Shown here in pieces: positions 58,161-64,000 of a stretch of DNA of 64,000 nucleotides (the first letter of the stretch is position 1; each line of letters begins with the position of its first letter). A program made the translations under genes and the position numbers. Under the pieces are notes generated by a model. The model worked only from the letters and a program-made list of their open reading frames with translations. It ran no database searches and was not told the origin of the DNA. This DNA comes from Phyllobacterium myrsinacearum (lineage in GTDB: Bacteria > Pseudomonadota > Alphaproteobacteria > Rhizobiales > Rhizobiaceae), in the NCBI RefSeq assembly GCF_002980555.1, contig NZ_PVBT01000010.1:151256-215255 (forward strand). Reading direction: 5' to 3'.

Positions 58161-58991
58161 CTATTTCACTGCGCCGAAGGTCAGGCCGCGCACCAGCTGC
58201 TTTTGCGAGAACCAGCCCATGATCAGGATGGGCGCAATGGCCATGGTGGATGCGGCGGAGAGTTTGGCCCAGAACAAGCCCTCGGGACTTGAATAGGATG
58301 CGATGAAGGCGGTGAGCGGCGCGGCGTTGGCGGCGGTCAGGTTCAGTGTCCAGAAGGCCTCGTTCCATGCCAGGATGATGTTGAGCAGCATGGTCGAGGC
58401 GATGCCGGGAACGGCCATGGGCGTGAGCACATAGACGATCTCCTTCATCAGCGATGCGCCATCCATGCGCGCCGCTTCAAGAATCTCGCCGGGGATTTCC
58501 TTGAAATAGGTGTAGAGCATCCAGACGATGATCGGCAGGTTGATCATGGTCAGCACGGCGACAAGGCCAAGACGCGTGTCGAGCAGGCCCCAGTCGCGGA
58601 AAATCAGATAGAGCGGCACCAGCACGCCGACCGCCGGCATCATCTTGGTGGACAGCATCCACATCAGGATGTCCTTGGTGCGCTTGGTCGGCGAGAAGGC
58701 CATGGCCCAGGCGGCGGGAATGGCCAGCGCCAGGCCGATCAGGGTGGAGCCCACCGAAATCACCACGGAATTGGTGAAATGCTTGAAGTAGTCGGAGCGG
58801 CTCTGCACCTCGCGGTAGTTTTCCAGCGTCCAGTCAAAGAACAGGAACTGCGGCGGCGTTGCCACCGCGGCTCCCTCCGACTTGAAGCTGGTGAGGAACG
58901 TCCACAGGATCGGAAAGAAGATCAGGAAACCGATGGTCCAGCCAATGACGGTGAAGATGACTTTGCTGCGTGTCGTGGTTGCGCGGGCCAT
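58161..58991 (-). CDS. smoG: Polyol ABC transporter permease SmoG (MalG-like)
   Basis: CUT1-class inner-membrane permease, 276 residues with six transmembrane helices. The EAA loop is EAARMDGASLMKEIVYVLTPMAVPG. The N-terminal WTLENYREV and the C-terminal QKQLVRGLTFGAVK are typical MalG-type blocks (the latter contacts the ATPase). ATG 58991 is chosen because AGGA lies close upstream and the family alignment starts here; a longer frame to the left runs inside smoF. It begins four bases after the smoF stop. It forms a heterodimer with SmoF. Confidence 0.92.
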   Translation of the reverse strand: MARATTTRSKVIFTVIGWTIGFLIFFPILWTFLTSFKSEGAAVATPPQFLFFDWTLENYREVQSRSDYFKHFTNSVVISVGSTLIGLALAIPAAWAMAFSPTKRTKDILMWMLSTKMMPAVGVLVPLYLIFRDWGLLDTRLGLVAVLTMINLPIIVWMLYTYFKEIPGEILEAARMDGASLMKEIVYVLTPMAVPGIASTMLLNIILAWNEAFWTLNLTAANAAPLTAFIASYSSPEGLFWAKLSAASTMAIAPILIMGWFSQKQLVRGLTFGAVK

Positions 58992-58995
58992 AATC

Positions 58996-59868
58996 CTACC
59001 TCTCCAGGTTCTTGCCGATGAGGCGAATGAGGAAGAAGGCGACGATATTGGCAAGGACCACCGCGACGATACCGCCGGCGGATGCGCCGCCCACATCGAA
59101 CTGCAGGAGTGCCTGCATGTAGATGAGATAGGTGATATTGGTCGTCTGGATGCCCGGCCCGCCATTGGTCGTCACCAGAATTTCGGCGAAGACGCTGAGC
59201 AGGAAGATCGTCTGGATCAGGATAACAACGGTGATCGCCCGCGACAGATGCGGCAGCACCAGATAGATGAAGCGCGAGATCGCCCCGGCGCCATCCATTT
59301 CGGCGGCTTCCTTCTGCTCGCCGTCGAGCGATTGCAGGGCGGTCAAAAGAATGAGCGTGGCGAAGGGCAGCCATTGCCAGGCGACAATGAGAATGATCGA
59401 AAACAGCGGCATCTGCGCGAACCAGTCGATCGGCTGGAAGCCGAACAGGCGGGCAATCCAGGCGAAGAGGCCGTTGACCGGATGCATCAGCATGTTCTTC
59501 CACACCAGCGCCGACACCGTCGGCATGACGAAGAACGGCGCGATGACCAGAAGCCGCACGATGCCCTGGCCGAAGAACGGCTGATCCAGCACCAGCGCCA
59601 GAAGAATGCCGCCGATAACGGTGATGAGCAGCGTGCCGCCCACCAGAATGAGCGTATTGGCCAGCGCGGTGAAGAAGGCGGGGTCGGTCAGAAAATACTG
59701 GTAGTTGAGAAAGCCGATATATTCCTCGGTTCCCGGCATCAGCAGATTGTAGCGCAGGAACGAGAAGTACAGCGTCATGACAAGCGGCACGATCATCCAC
59801 AGGAAGAGCAGGATGACGGCGGGCGACATCATGATACGGGCCGTTGCACGTGTCTGAAGCGTAGCCAT
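58996..59868 (-). CDS. smoF: Polyol ABC transporter permease SmoF (MalF-like)
   Basis: CUT1-class permease, 290 residues with six transmembrane helices. The EAA-type coupling loop reads EAAEMDGAGAISRFIYLVLPHLSR (from about residue 190). The TTNGGPGIQTTNITYLIY segment is typical of the last periplasmic loop in this family. It follows smoE by 101 bases; that gap contains a 13-bp stem, as in the other two ABC operons of the window. smoG begins four bases after its stop. Function in mannitol/sorbitol uptake is by operon context. Confidence 0.92.
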   Translation of the reverse strand: MATLQTRATARIMMSPAVILLFLWMIVPLVMTLYFSFLRYNLLMPGTEEYIGFLNYQYFLTDPAFFTALANTLILVGGTLLITVIGGILLALVLDQPFFGQGIVRLLVIAPFFVMPTVSALVWKNMLMHPVNGLFAWIARLFGFQPIDWFAQMPLFSIILIVAWQWLPFATLILLTALQSLDGEQKEAAEMDGAGAISRFIYLVLPHLSRAITVVILIQTIFLLSVFAEILVTTNGGPGIQTTNITYLIYMQALLQFDVGGASAGGIVAVVLANIVAFFLIRLIGKNLER

Positions 59869-59919
59869 GGTCAGGTTCCGATACGGTAATTATCAAAAAC
59901 GATAATGCAAAAGGAGGCC

Positions 59920-59955
59920 CGGGCGGCATCCGGCATTCGCGTCGGATGCCGTCCG
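59920..59955 (-). promoter_or_regulatory. Intercistronic hairpin between smoE and smoF
   Basis: 13-bp stem (59920-59932 with 59943-59955, core GGCATCCG / CGGATGCC) with one wobble pair and a 10-nt loop, starting 14 bases after the smoE stop. On the minus strand it is followed by CCTCCTTTTG. It fits partial termination or protection of the smoE 3' end. Confidence 0.65.
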
Positions 59956-59969
59956 GAGCCAGGAGGATT

Positions 59970-61280
59970 CTACTTGATGTAGCCGCCCTTTGTCATCTCG
60001 CGGGTGGTCAGCGCCTGGGCGCCCTGCAGGGCCTGGTCGACGCTCATCGAACCGGCGAGCGCAGCGGAGAACTGCTGGCCCACGGCGGTGCCGATGCCCT
60101 GGAATTCAGGGATGGCGACGAACTGGCCGCCCGTATAGGGCACCGGCTTGACGGTCGGCTTGCTGGTGTTCGCGGCGGTCATCGCATCGAGCGTGATCTT
60201 GGCGAAAGGCGCGGCCTTCTGGTACTCGGCATTGGCATAGAGCGAGGTGCGCGTGCCCGGAGGAACGTTGGCCCAGCCTTCCTTGGATGCAACGAGTTCC
60301 GTATAGGCCTTGTCGGTCGCCCAGGAGATGAACTTCTGCGCGGCTTCCGCCTTCTTGGTGCCGGCGGGAACGCCGAGGTTCCAGGCCCACAGCCAGTTGC
60401 CATGGTTTTCAACGCCGCCGGTCGGGAAGAGCGCATAGCCCACCTTGTCGGCAACCTTGGATTCCTTCGGGTTGGTCACGAAGGACGCGGCCACCGTCGC
60501 ATCGATCCAGATGCCGCACTTGCCGGTCTGGAACAGCGCGAGGTTTTCATTGAAGCCGTTGGAGGATGCACCGGGAGGTCCGGCTTCCTTCATCAGGTCG
60601 ACATAGAACTTCAGCGCATGCTTCCATTCCGGCTGGTCGAACTGCGGATGCCACTTCTCGTCGAACCAGCGCGCGCCGAAGGAATTGGCAGTTGCGGTCA
60701 GGAGCGCCATGTTCTCGCCCCAGCCGGCCTTGCCGCGCAGGCAGATGCCATAGGTCTCTGTGGACTTATCGGTCATCTTCTTCGCCGCTTCGGCGATCTG
60801 GTCCCAGGTCGGCTTTTCCGGAATGGTCACGCCAGCCTTTTCAGCCAGGTCCTTGCGGTACATGACCATGGCGCTTTCGCCGTAGAAGGGCGAGGCATAG
60901 AGCTTGCCGTCAACCGAAACCGCATCGCGGATCGCCGGCAGCAGATCGTCCTTGTTGTAATCCTTGGCAAGGCCATCAAGCGGCAACAGCCAGCCCTGCT
61001 TGGCCCAGATCGGCACTTCATAGGTGCCGATGGTCATGATGTCGTACTGGCCGCCCTTGGTGGCGATATCGGTGGTGACACGCTGGCGCAGCACGTTTTC
61101 TTCGAGCGTGACCCATTCCAGCTTGATGTCGGGATTTTTCTTGGTGAAGTCGTCGGTCAGTTTCTGCATGCGAACCATGTCGCCATTGTTGACCGTGGCA
61201 ATGGTCAGCGTTTCAGCATTGGCAAAACTTACCATAGCCAGAGCTGACGCAGCGCCGAGCAGAAGCGTTCTCGTTAACAT
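59970..61280 (-). CDS. smoE: Periplasmic polyol-binding protein SmoE
   Basis: CUT1-class (SBP_bac_1) receptor for sugar alcohols, 436 residues. The Sec signal peptide MLTRTLLLGAASALAMVSFA is cut after ANA near residue 22. Conserved blocks include ETLTIATVNNGDMVRMQKLTDDF, YASPFYGESAMVMYRKDL, TWDQIAEAAKKM, and GGWWLWAWNLGVPAGTKK-like text (NWLWAWNLGVPAG). It is the first gene of the eight-gene polyol operon. GGGAGGAA lies upstream of the ATG. Upstream are a consensus promoter, two SorC-type operators and a 13-copy heptanucleotide repeat. Confidence 0.93.
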   Translation of the reverse strand: MLTRTLLLGAASALAMVSFANAETLTIATVNNGDMVRMQKLTDDFTKKNPDIKLEWVTLEENVLRQRVTTDIATKGGQYDIMTIGTYEVPIWAKQGWLLPLDGLAKDYNKDDLLPAIRDAVSVDGKLYASPFYGESAMVMYRKDLAEKAGVTIPEKPTWDQIAEAAKKMTDKSTETYGICLRGKAGWGENMALLTATANSFGARWFDEKWHPQFDQPEWKHALKFYVDLMKEAGPPGASSNGFNENLALFQTGKCGIWIDATVAASFVTNPKESKVADKVGYALFPTGGVENHGNWLWAWNLGVPAGTKKAEAAQKFISWATDKAYTELVASKEGWANVPPGTRTSLYANAEYQKAAPFAKITLDAMTAANTSKPTVKPVPYTGGQFVAIPEFQGIGTAVGQQFSAALAGSMSVDQALQGAQALTTREMTKGGYIK

Positions 61281-61302
61281 CTCATTCCTCCCGTGAATGT
61301 TT

Positions 61303-61335
61303 TGAGCAATTGCTTATCTTATGAGCAAATACTCA
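61303..61335. promoter_or_regulatory. Tandem SorC-type operators at the smoE promoter
   Basis: Two similar 14-bp sites, TGAGCAATTGCTTA (61303-61316) and TGAGCAAATACTCA (61322-61335), repeat at 19 bp centre to centre. Both are near-palindromes of the type TGAGCA-N2-TGCTCA. The second covers the -10 box and the first lies just after the predicted start, as expected for repression by the nearby SorC-family protein. Confidence 0.7.
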
Positions 61336-61357
61336 CACAATCCCGAAGCAAGTCAAG
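61329..61357 (-). promoter_or_regulatory. Predicted smoE promoter
   Basis: On the minus strand: perfect -35 CTTGAC (61352-61357), exactly 17 bp, -10 GAGTAT (61329-61334). The predicted start is near 61322. The -10 box lies within the upstream SorC-type operator. Confidence 0.65.
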
Positions 61358-61383
61358 AGGCAATCGATGCTGCGCTGCAGCAT

Positions 61384-61474
61384 TGAGTGGTGAGTGGTGA
61401 GTGGTGAGTGGTGAGTGGTGAGTGGTGAGTGGTGAGTGGTGAGTGGTGAGTGGTGAGTGGTGAGTGGTGAGTGG
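61384..61474. repeat. Heptanucleotide tandem repeat, 13 x TGAGTGG
   Basis: Thirteen perfect uninterrupted copies of TGAGTGG (91 bp), followed by a partial TGG. It lies in the 242-bp gap between the SorC-type regulator gene and smoE, 27 bp upstream of the smoE -35 box. Perfect arrays of this length are prone to slippage, so the copy number probably varies between strains. Confidence 0.97.
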
Positions 61475-61522
61475 TGGATTTCAGGCAGGACGCCAGGTCA
61501 ACAACGAACTACTCACAACTGA

Positions 61523-62488
61523 CTACTTTCTATTCACTATCCCCAACAGCGCCTCGGCGGTTCGTTCGTCCGTGATCAAGCCATTGATAAGACTGCCCTT
61601 TATCGCAGCGACAATACCGGGCAGCTTCTTGGCGCCCATGGCGATGGCGATCACCGTCGCCGTCTCGCGCGAGGGAATATGCGCACTGGCCACACGATCA
61701 TTGGTGAGGCCCTCGATGGGCACGCCGTTGCGGTCGAACGCCCGCCCGACGATCTCGCACACCGCACCGGCCCGGCGCAAAGCCAGGAGTTCATCGCGTG
61801 AAATGAAGCCGTCGACGAAGAGCGGCGCGTCGTCCTCAAGGTCGCCGATGCCGAGAAAGGCGACATTGGCCTTGGCCGACAATTCCAGCACCGGGCGGAT
61901 CATCGCCTGCGCATGCAAAAGCTCGCGCTCCTCCGGCGAGGAGGCGATGACAGGCAGCGGCATCGGGAAAGAGCGCGCCTTGATCTTGTCGGCGATGTTG
62001 AAGATGACGTTGTAATACGCAGCAGAACCATCCGGTGAAATATTGCCGGTGAGCGACACCACCTTGTGCTGCGGACATTCGATCGGCGACAGCCGCTCGA
62101 TAGCGGCCTTCAGCGTACGGCCGGTGCCGATGCCGAGGACGATCGGCGCCTCGGATTTCAGCCAGCGGGTCATTTCATCCGCCGCCGCATCGGCCACGCC
62201 GAGCGTGGTAGAGGTCGAGCCCGGATCGGTCGGCACCACTTCCACCATCTTGAGGCCGAAACGCTTTTTCAACTGCGCGGCAAGGTCGAGGCAGTGGGCG
62301 ATGGGATGGTCGAGCCGCACCTTGACCAGCCCTTCCGACACGGCCAGCGACACCATGCGCTGCGCCGACTGGCGCGAAATGCCAAGCTTGGCGGCAATCT
62401 CGTCCTGGGTGTTACCGGCGACGTAATAGAGCCAGCCGGCCCGCGCCGCATCGTCCAGCCTTGATGTGGTAATCTCCGGCTTACTCAA
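61523..62488 (-). CDS. SorC/DeoR-type sugar-binding transcriptional regulator
   Basis: Regulator of the SorC family, 321 residues. The N-terminal helix-turn-helix covers about residues 10-55 (AGWLYYVAGNTQDEIAAKLGISRQ and SAQRMVSLAVSEGLVKV). The sugar-phosphate-isomerase-like effector domain follows (VLGIGTGRTLKAAIERL, VVSLTGNISPDGSAAYYNV). It lies upstream of smoE on the same strand and is the likely controller of the polyol operon through the tandem operators. The effector is probably a polyol or sugar phosphate. Its start codon overlaps the SelW-like gene by four bases and lies within a 30-bp direct repeat. Confidence 0.9.
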   Translation of the reverse strand: MSKPEITTSRLDDAARAGWLYYVAGNTQDEIAAKLGISRQSAQRMVSLAVSEGLVKVRLDHPIAHCLDLAAQLKKRFGLKMVEVVPTDPGSTSTTLGVADAAADEMTRWLKSEAPIVLGIGTGRTLKAAIERLSPIECPQHKVVSLTGNISPDGSAAYYNVIFNIADKIKARSFPMPLPVIASSPEERELLHAQAMIRPVLELSAKANVAFLGIGDLEDDAPLFVDGFISRDELLALRRAGAVCEIVGRAFDRNGVPIEGLTNDRVASAHIPSRETATVIAIAMGAKKLPGIVAAIKGSLINGLITDERTAEALLGIVNRK

Positions 62489-62865
62489 TTATCTGCCCCG
62501 CCCTTAAGCGCCTCGCTCCGCTCGTTGCTGGCGGGGACCCCATTATCTGCCCCGCCCTTAAGCGCTTCGCTGGCGACAGCGGTCTTGTGCCCGTCGGAAT
62601 GGCCGAGATCGCGCTCGGGCCAGACGATGTCGCGCACCTTCTGCTTGAGCACCTTGGCTTCGGGGAAACCGCCATCGCGCTTGCGCTCCCAGATCAGGTC
62701 ATCCTCGACGCGGATTTCGAACACGCCGCCGGTGCCGGGGATCAGGGCCACCTCGCCGAGATCGGCGCCAAAGGTGGACAGCAGCTCCTGCGCCATCCAG
62801 GCGGAGCGGAGGAGCCAGCTGCATTGGGTGCAGTAAAGGATGGTGATGCGCGGTTTCGTTGTCAT
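62485..62865 (-). CDS. SelT/SelW/SelH-family (Rdx) protein with duplicated C-terminus
   Basis: Thioredoxin-like Rdx-family protein of 126 residues. The core (1-92) matches bacterial SelW homologues: ITILYCTQCSWLLRSAWMAQELL has the redox CxxC (Cys11-x-x-Cys14, a Cys form rather than selenocysteine). GGVFEIRVEDDLIWERKRDGGFPE and LKQKVRDIVWPERDLGHSD are diagnostic. The last 30 residues are not family-like: they contain SEALKGGADN twice, encoded by a 30-bp direct repeat that also carries the start of the SorC-type gene. The two genes overlap by four bases. The function of bacterial Rdx proteins is not well known. Confidence 0.85.
   Translation of the reverse strand: MTTKPRITILYCTQCSWLLRSAWMAQELLSTFGADLGEVALIPGTGGVFEIRVEDDLIWERKRDGGFPEAKVLKQKVRDIVWPERDLGHSDGHKTAVASEALKGGADNGVPASNERSEALKGGADN
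62488..62571. repeat. 30-bp direct repeat at the SelW-like / SorC gene junction
   Basis: Copies at 62488-62517 and 62542-62571 differ at one base (C/T). Each encodes SEALKGGADN in the minus-strand SelW-like frame. The left copy includes the start codon of the SorC-type gene. A 24-bp spacer separates them. Confidence 0.9.
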
Positions 62866-62933
62866 GCCGAGCTTCTTAGCATTTCCGCTTGGGGATGTAA
62901 GCTGTTGTGTTGGGATGCTGTTGGATAGGTTTC

Positions 62934-63091
62934 ACCCCCCTCTGTCCTGCCGGACATCTCCCCCACAAGGGGGGAGATCAGCTGTCATTGCTGCTTCAGC
63001 TAATCTTCAACATTGAAGACAACGGAAAGCCGTTGATGCCAATGTGATCTCCCCCCTTGTGGGGGAGATGGGCGGCAGCCCAGAGGGGGGT
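62934..63091. repeat. Mosaic palindromic repeat, copy 2 (158 bp)
   Basis: Two 47-bp arms (62934-62980 and 63045-63091) around a 64-bp centre. Its left arm equals the right arm of the copy at 37955-38113 (reverse complement) with one difference, and its right arm equals that copy's left arm with one difference, so it is inserted in the opposite orientation. The centre is unrelated. Short frames across it give peptides such as PPISPTRGE that have no coding support. Confidence 0.85.
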
Positions 63092-63486
63092 GAAATGTCA
63101 TTTGGATAAAACTTATCCACGTTCTCCCAACCTCGCTTATCCTTCTCCTCGTCCTTTCCGGCGGGAATGCTTCCGGAAACCTTCGAAAGTCGGGAAAGGA
63201 TCGGCGCTTTGGCTTCACGAGGGAAAAAACCTCGTGCGGTCGGGGAGGTTTGGCTCAGTGGTGGACCATCGGGCAAAAACCTGAAAACGCCGGGGCGGGT
63301 GGTCCTTGGATCGCAAGCATCGCATACAGCATACCCCAAGACCCGCGTTCCAAGGACCGCCCGTCATTCTCCTCTCTCAACAGCCAGACGCAATTGCGGG
63401 CGTGGCAAGGGTTGCTCCTGACAGAAGGTTGTCAGCAGCCCTGCGCTATACCGCGCGCCCGGCAGACAGGCGCGAGGGAGGGCATC
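63092..63486. other. Gene-free stretch with several inverted repeats
   Basis: No credible coding frame is seen. It holds TCCTTTCC (63152-63159) / GGAAAGGA (63193-63200), a CACGAGG (63216-63222) / CCTCGTG (63230-63236) hairpin, a 15-bp inverted repeat with one mismatch (63296-63310 / 63349-63363, core GGTCCTTGGA), and CTGACA (63418-63423) / TGTCAG (63430-63435) about 50 bases before the next gene. It may be a second intergenic element next to the mosaic repeat. Confidence 0.5.
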
Positions 63487-63963
63487 ATGGAAAGCAGGGA
63501 ACAGATAACCGGCAGCGCAGCGGATTTCGATTTTCTCATCGGCGACTGGACCATCCGCAATCTGCGGCTGAAACGGCGGTTTGCCGGTTGCGACGACTGG
63601 GATGAATTTCCCGCCACGTCGCGCGTGCGCAAACTGTTGCAGGACACGGCCAATCTGGAAGAGATGGACATTCCGGCCAAGGGCTTTGCCGGGATCACGC
63701 TGCGCCTGTTCAACCCGCGCGACGGCTCGTGGTCGCTGCACTGGGCGGACAGCCGGAGCAACCGCCTGTTTGCGCCGGTTATCGGCCGGTTCGACCAGGA
63801 TGAAGGCCTGTTCTACGGCGACGACACCGATGACGGCAGGCCGGTGCGCGTGCGGTTTCTCTGGGAACCCTGCCAGCACACCCCATGCTGGGAACAGGCA
63901 TTTTCCCGCGATGGCGGCGAAACCTGGGAAACCAACTGGATGATGCGGTTCACCCGGACGTGA
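63487..63963 (+). CDS. Hypothetical protein, lipocalin/DUF1579-like
   Basis: Soluble protein of 158 residues with no signal peptide. FDFLIGDWTIRNLRL near the start, the alternating polar/hydrophobic strands, and the final GGETWETNWMMRFTR resemble the DUF1579-like group of small beta-barrel proteins, in which an N-terminal FDFLxGxW is common. The middle is rich in Trp, Asp and Arg (DGSWSLHWADSRSNRL). ATG 63487 is chosen because GGGAGGG lies upstream; the frame is open for 79 codons to the left, but these read through inverted-repeat DNA. The biochemical function is unknown. Confidence 0.75.
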   Translation: MESREQITGSAADFDFLIGDWTIRNLRLKRRFAGCDDWDEFPATSRVRKLLQDTANLEEMDIPAKGFAGITLRLFNPRDGSWSLHWADSRSNRLFAPVIGRFDQDEGLFYGDDTDDGRPVRVRFLWEPCQHTPCWEQAFSRDGGETWETNWMMRFTRT

Positions 63964-64000
63964 TGCTGCCATGCTGAGATTGGATCGTGTTCTCACCCCC

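Noticed and set aside
61384-61474. Possible CRISPR array
   Set aside because: The repeat unit is 7 bp with no spacers. It is a simple tandem repeat.
63007-63339. Minus-strand frame of 110 codons over the second mosaic repeat
   Set aside because: Its C-terminal part is a translation of the repeat (PPISPTRGE) and the rest covers inverted repeats; such peptides arise wherever the element occurs.
63971-64000. Start of another gene at the right edge (ATG 63971)
   Set aside because: Only ten codons are visible and no Shine-Dalgarno precedes the ATG, so a gene cannot be supported from this window.

Overview
The window is high-GC chromosomal DNA of an alphaproteobacterium of the order Hyphomicrobiales (Rhizobiales), most like Phyllobacteriaceae, Brucellaceae or Rhizobiaceae. 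The evidence is a cyclic beta-1,2-glucan synthase, a sitABCD metal importer beside a Mur-like Fur protein, the lptC-lptA-lptB-rpoN-hpf-ptsN block, an ornithine-lipid acyltransferase beside mutS-glnD-murJ, and an smo/mtlK polyol operon. Promoter-like sites match the alphaproteobacterial CTTGAC-N17-CTATAT pattern. The genus cannot be fixed from the sequence alone. I found no rRNA, tRNA, insertion sequence, prophage or CRISPR array. Nearly all of the DNA is core or metabolic genes.

Layout. 1-8.2 kb: 3' end of the cyclic glucan synthase; a manganese/iron-type ABC importer (sitABCD) divergent from a Fur/Mur regulator across a clear Mur-type box; a cupin protein; a divergent LysR/EamA pair. 8.2-13.6 kb: the sigma-54, ribosome-hibernation, PTS-Ntr and LPS-transport block. 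13.9-20.2 kb: sppA, ihfB, lapA, an ornithine cyclodeaminase-like gene, two RNA methyltransferases, lspA and olsB. 20.3-30.4 kb: mutS, glnD, murJ, a VOC protein, trpS, a universal stress protein and an Nfu-type Fe-S scaffold. 30.4-38 kb: a complete D-xylose module (xylFHG importer divergent from xylR-xylB-xylA). 38-42.3 kb: an SDR gene, three palindromic repeats and a polar amino-acid ABC importer. 42.3-52.5 kb: a class A penicillin-binding protein, a small lipoprotein, a membrane acyltransferase, RNase D, an M20 dipeptidase, a YdeI-like protein and polA. 52.5-62.9 kb: a sugar-alcohol operon (smoE-smoF-smoG-smoK-smoS-mtlK-HAD-kinase) under a SorC-type regulator co-transcribed with a SelW-like protein. 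63-64 kb: repeat DNA and a small hypothetical gene.

How the genes work together. Two sugar modules each combine uptake, catabolism and a dedicated regulator with visible operator palindromes: xylose (xylose to xylulose to xylulose-5-phosphate) and polyols (mannitol or sorbitol to fructose). In three ABC operons a stable hairpin sits between the binding-protein gene and the first permease gene, which fits excess production of the binding protein.

The most interesting unexplained signals are non-coding. Two candidate small RNAs lie near polA: about 45059-45159 on the + strand, with an anti-Shine-Dalgarno CUCCUCCC loop, and about 48525-48675 on the - strand, with three hairpins that all have C-rich loops. 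Two copies of a 158-159 bp mosaic palindrome show compensatory change between their arms. A pair of related giant palindromes lies at 38.9-39.07 kb. A 13-copy heptanucleotide repeat lies just upstream of the smoE promoter.
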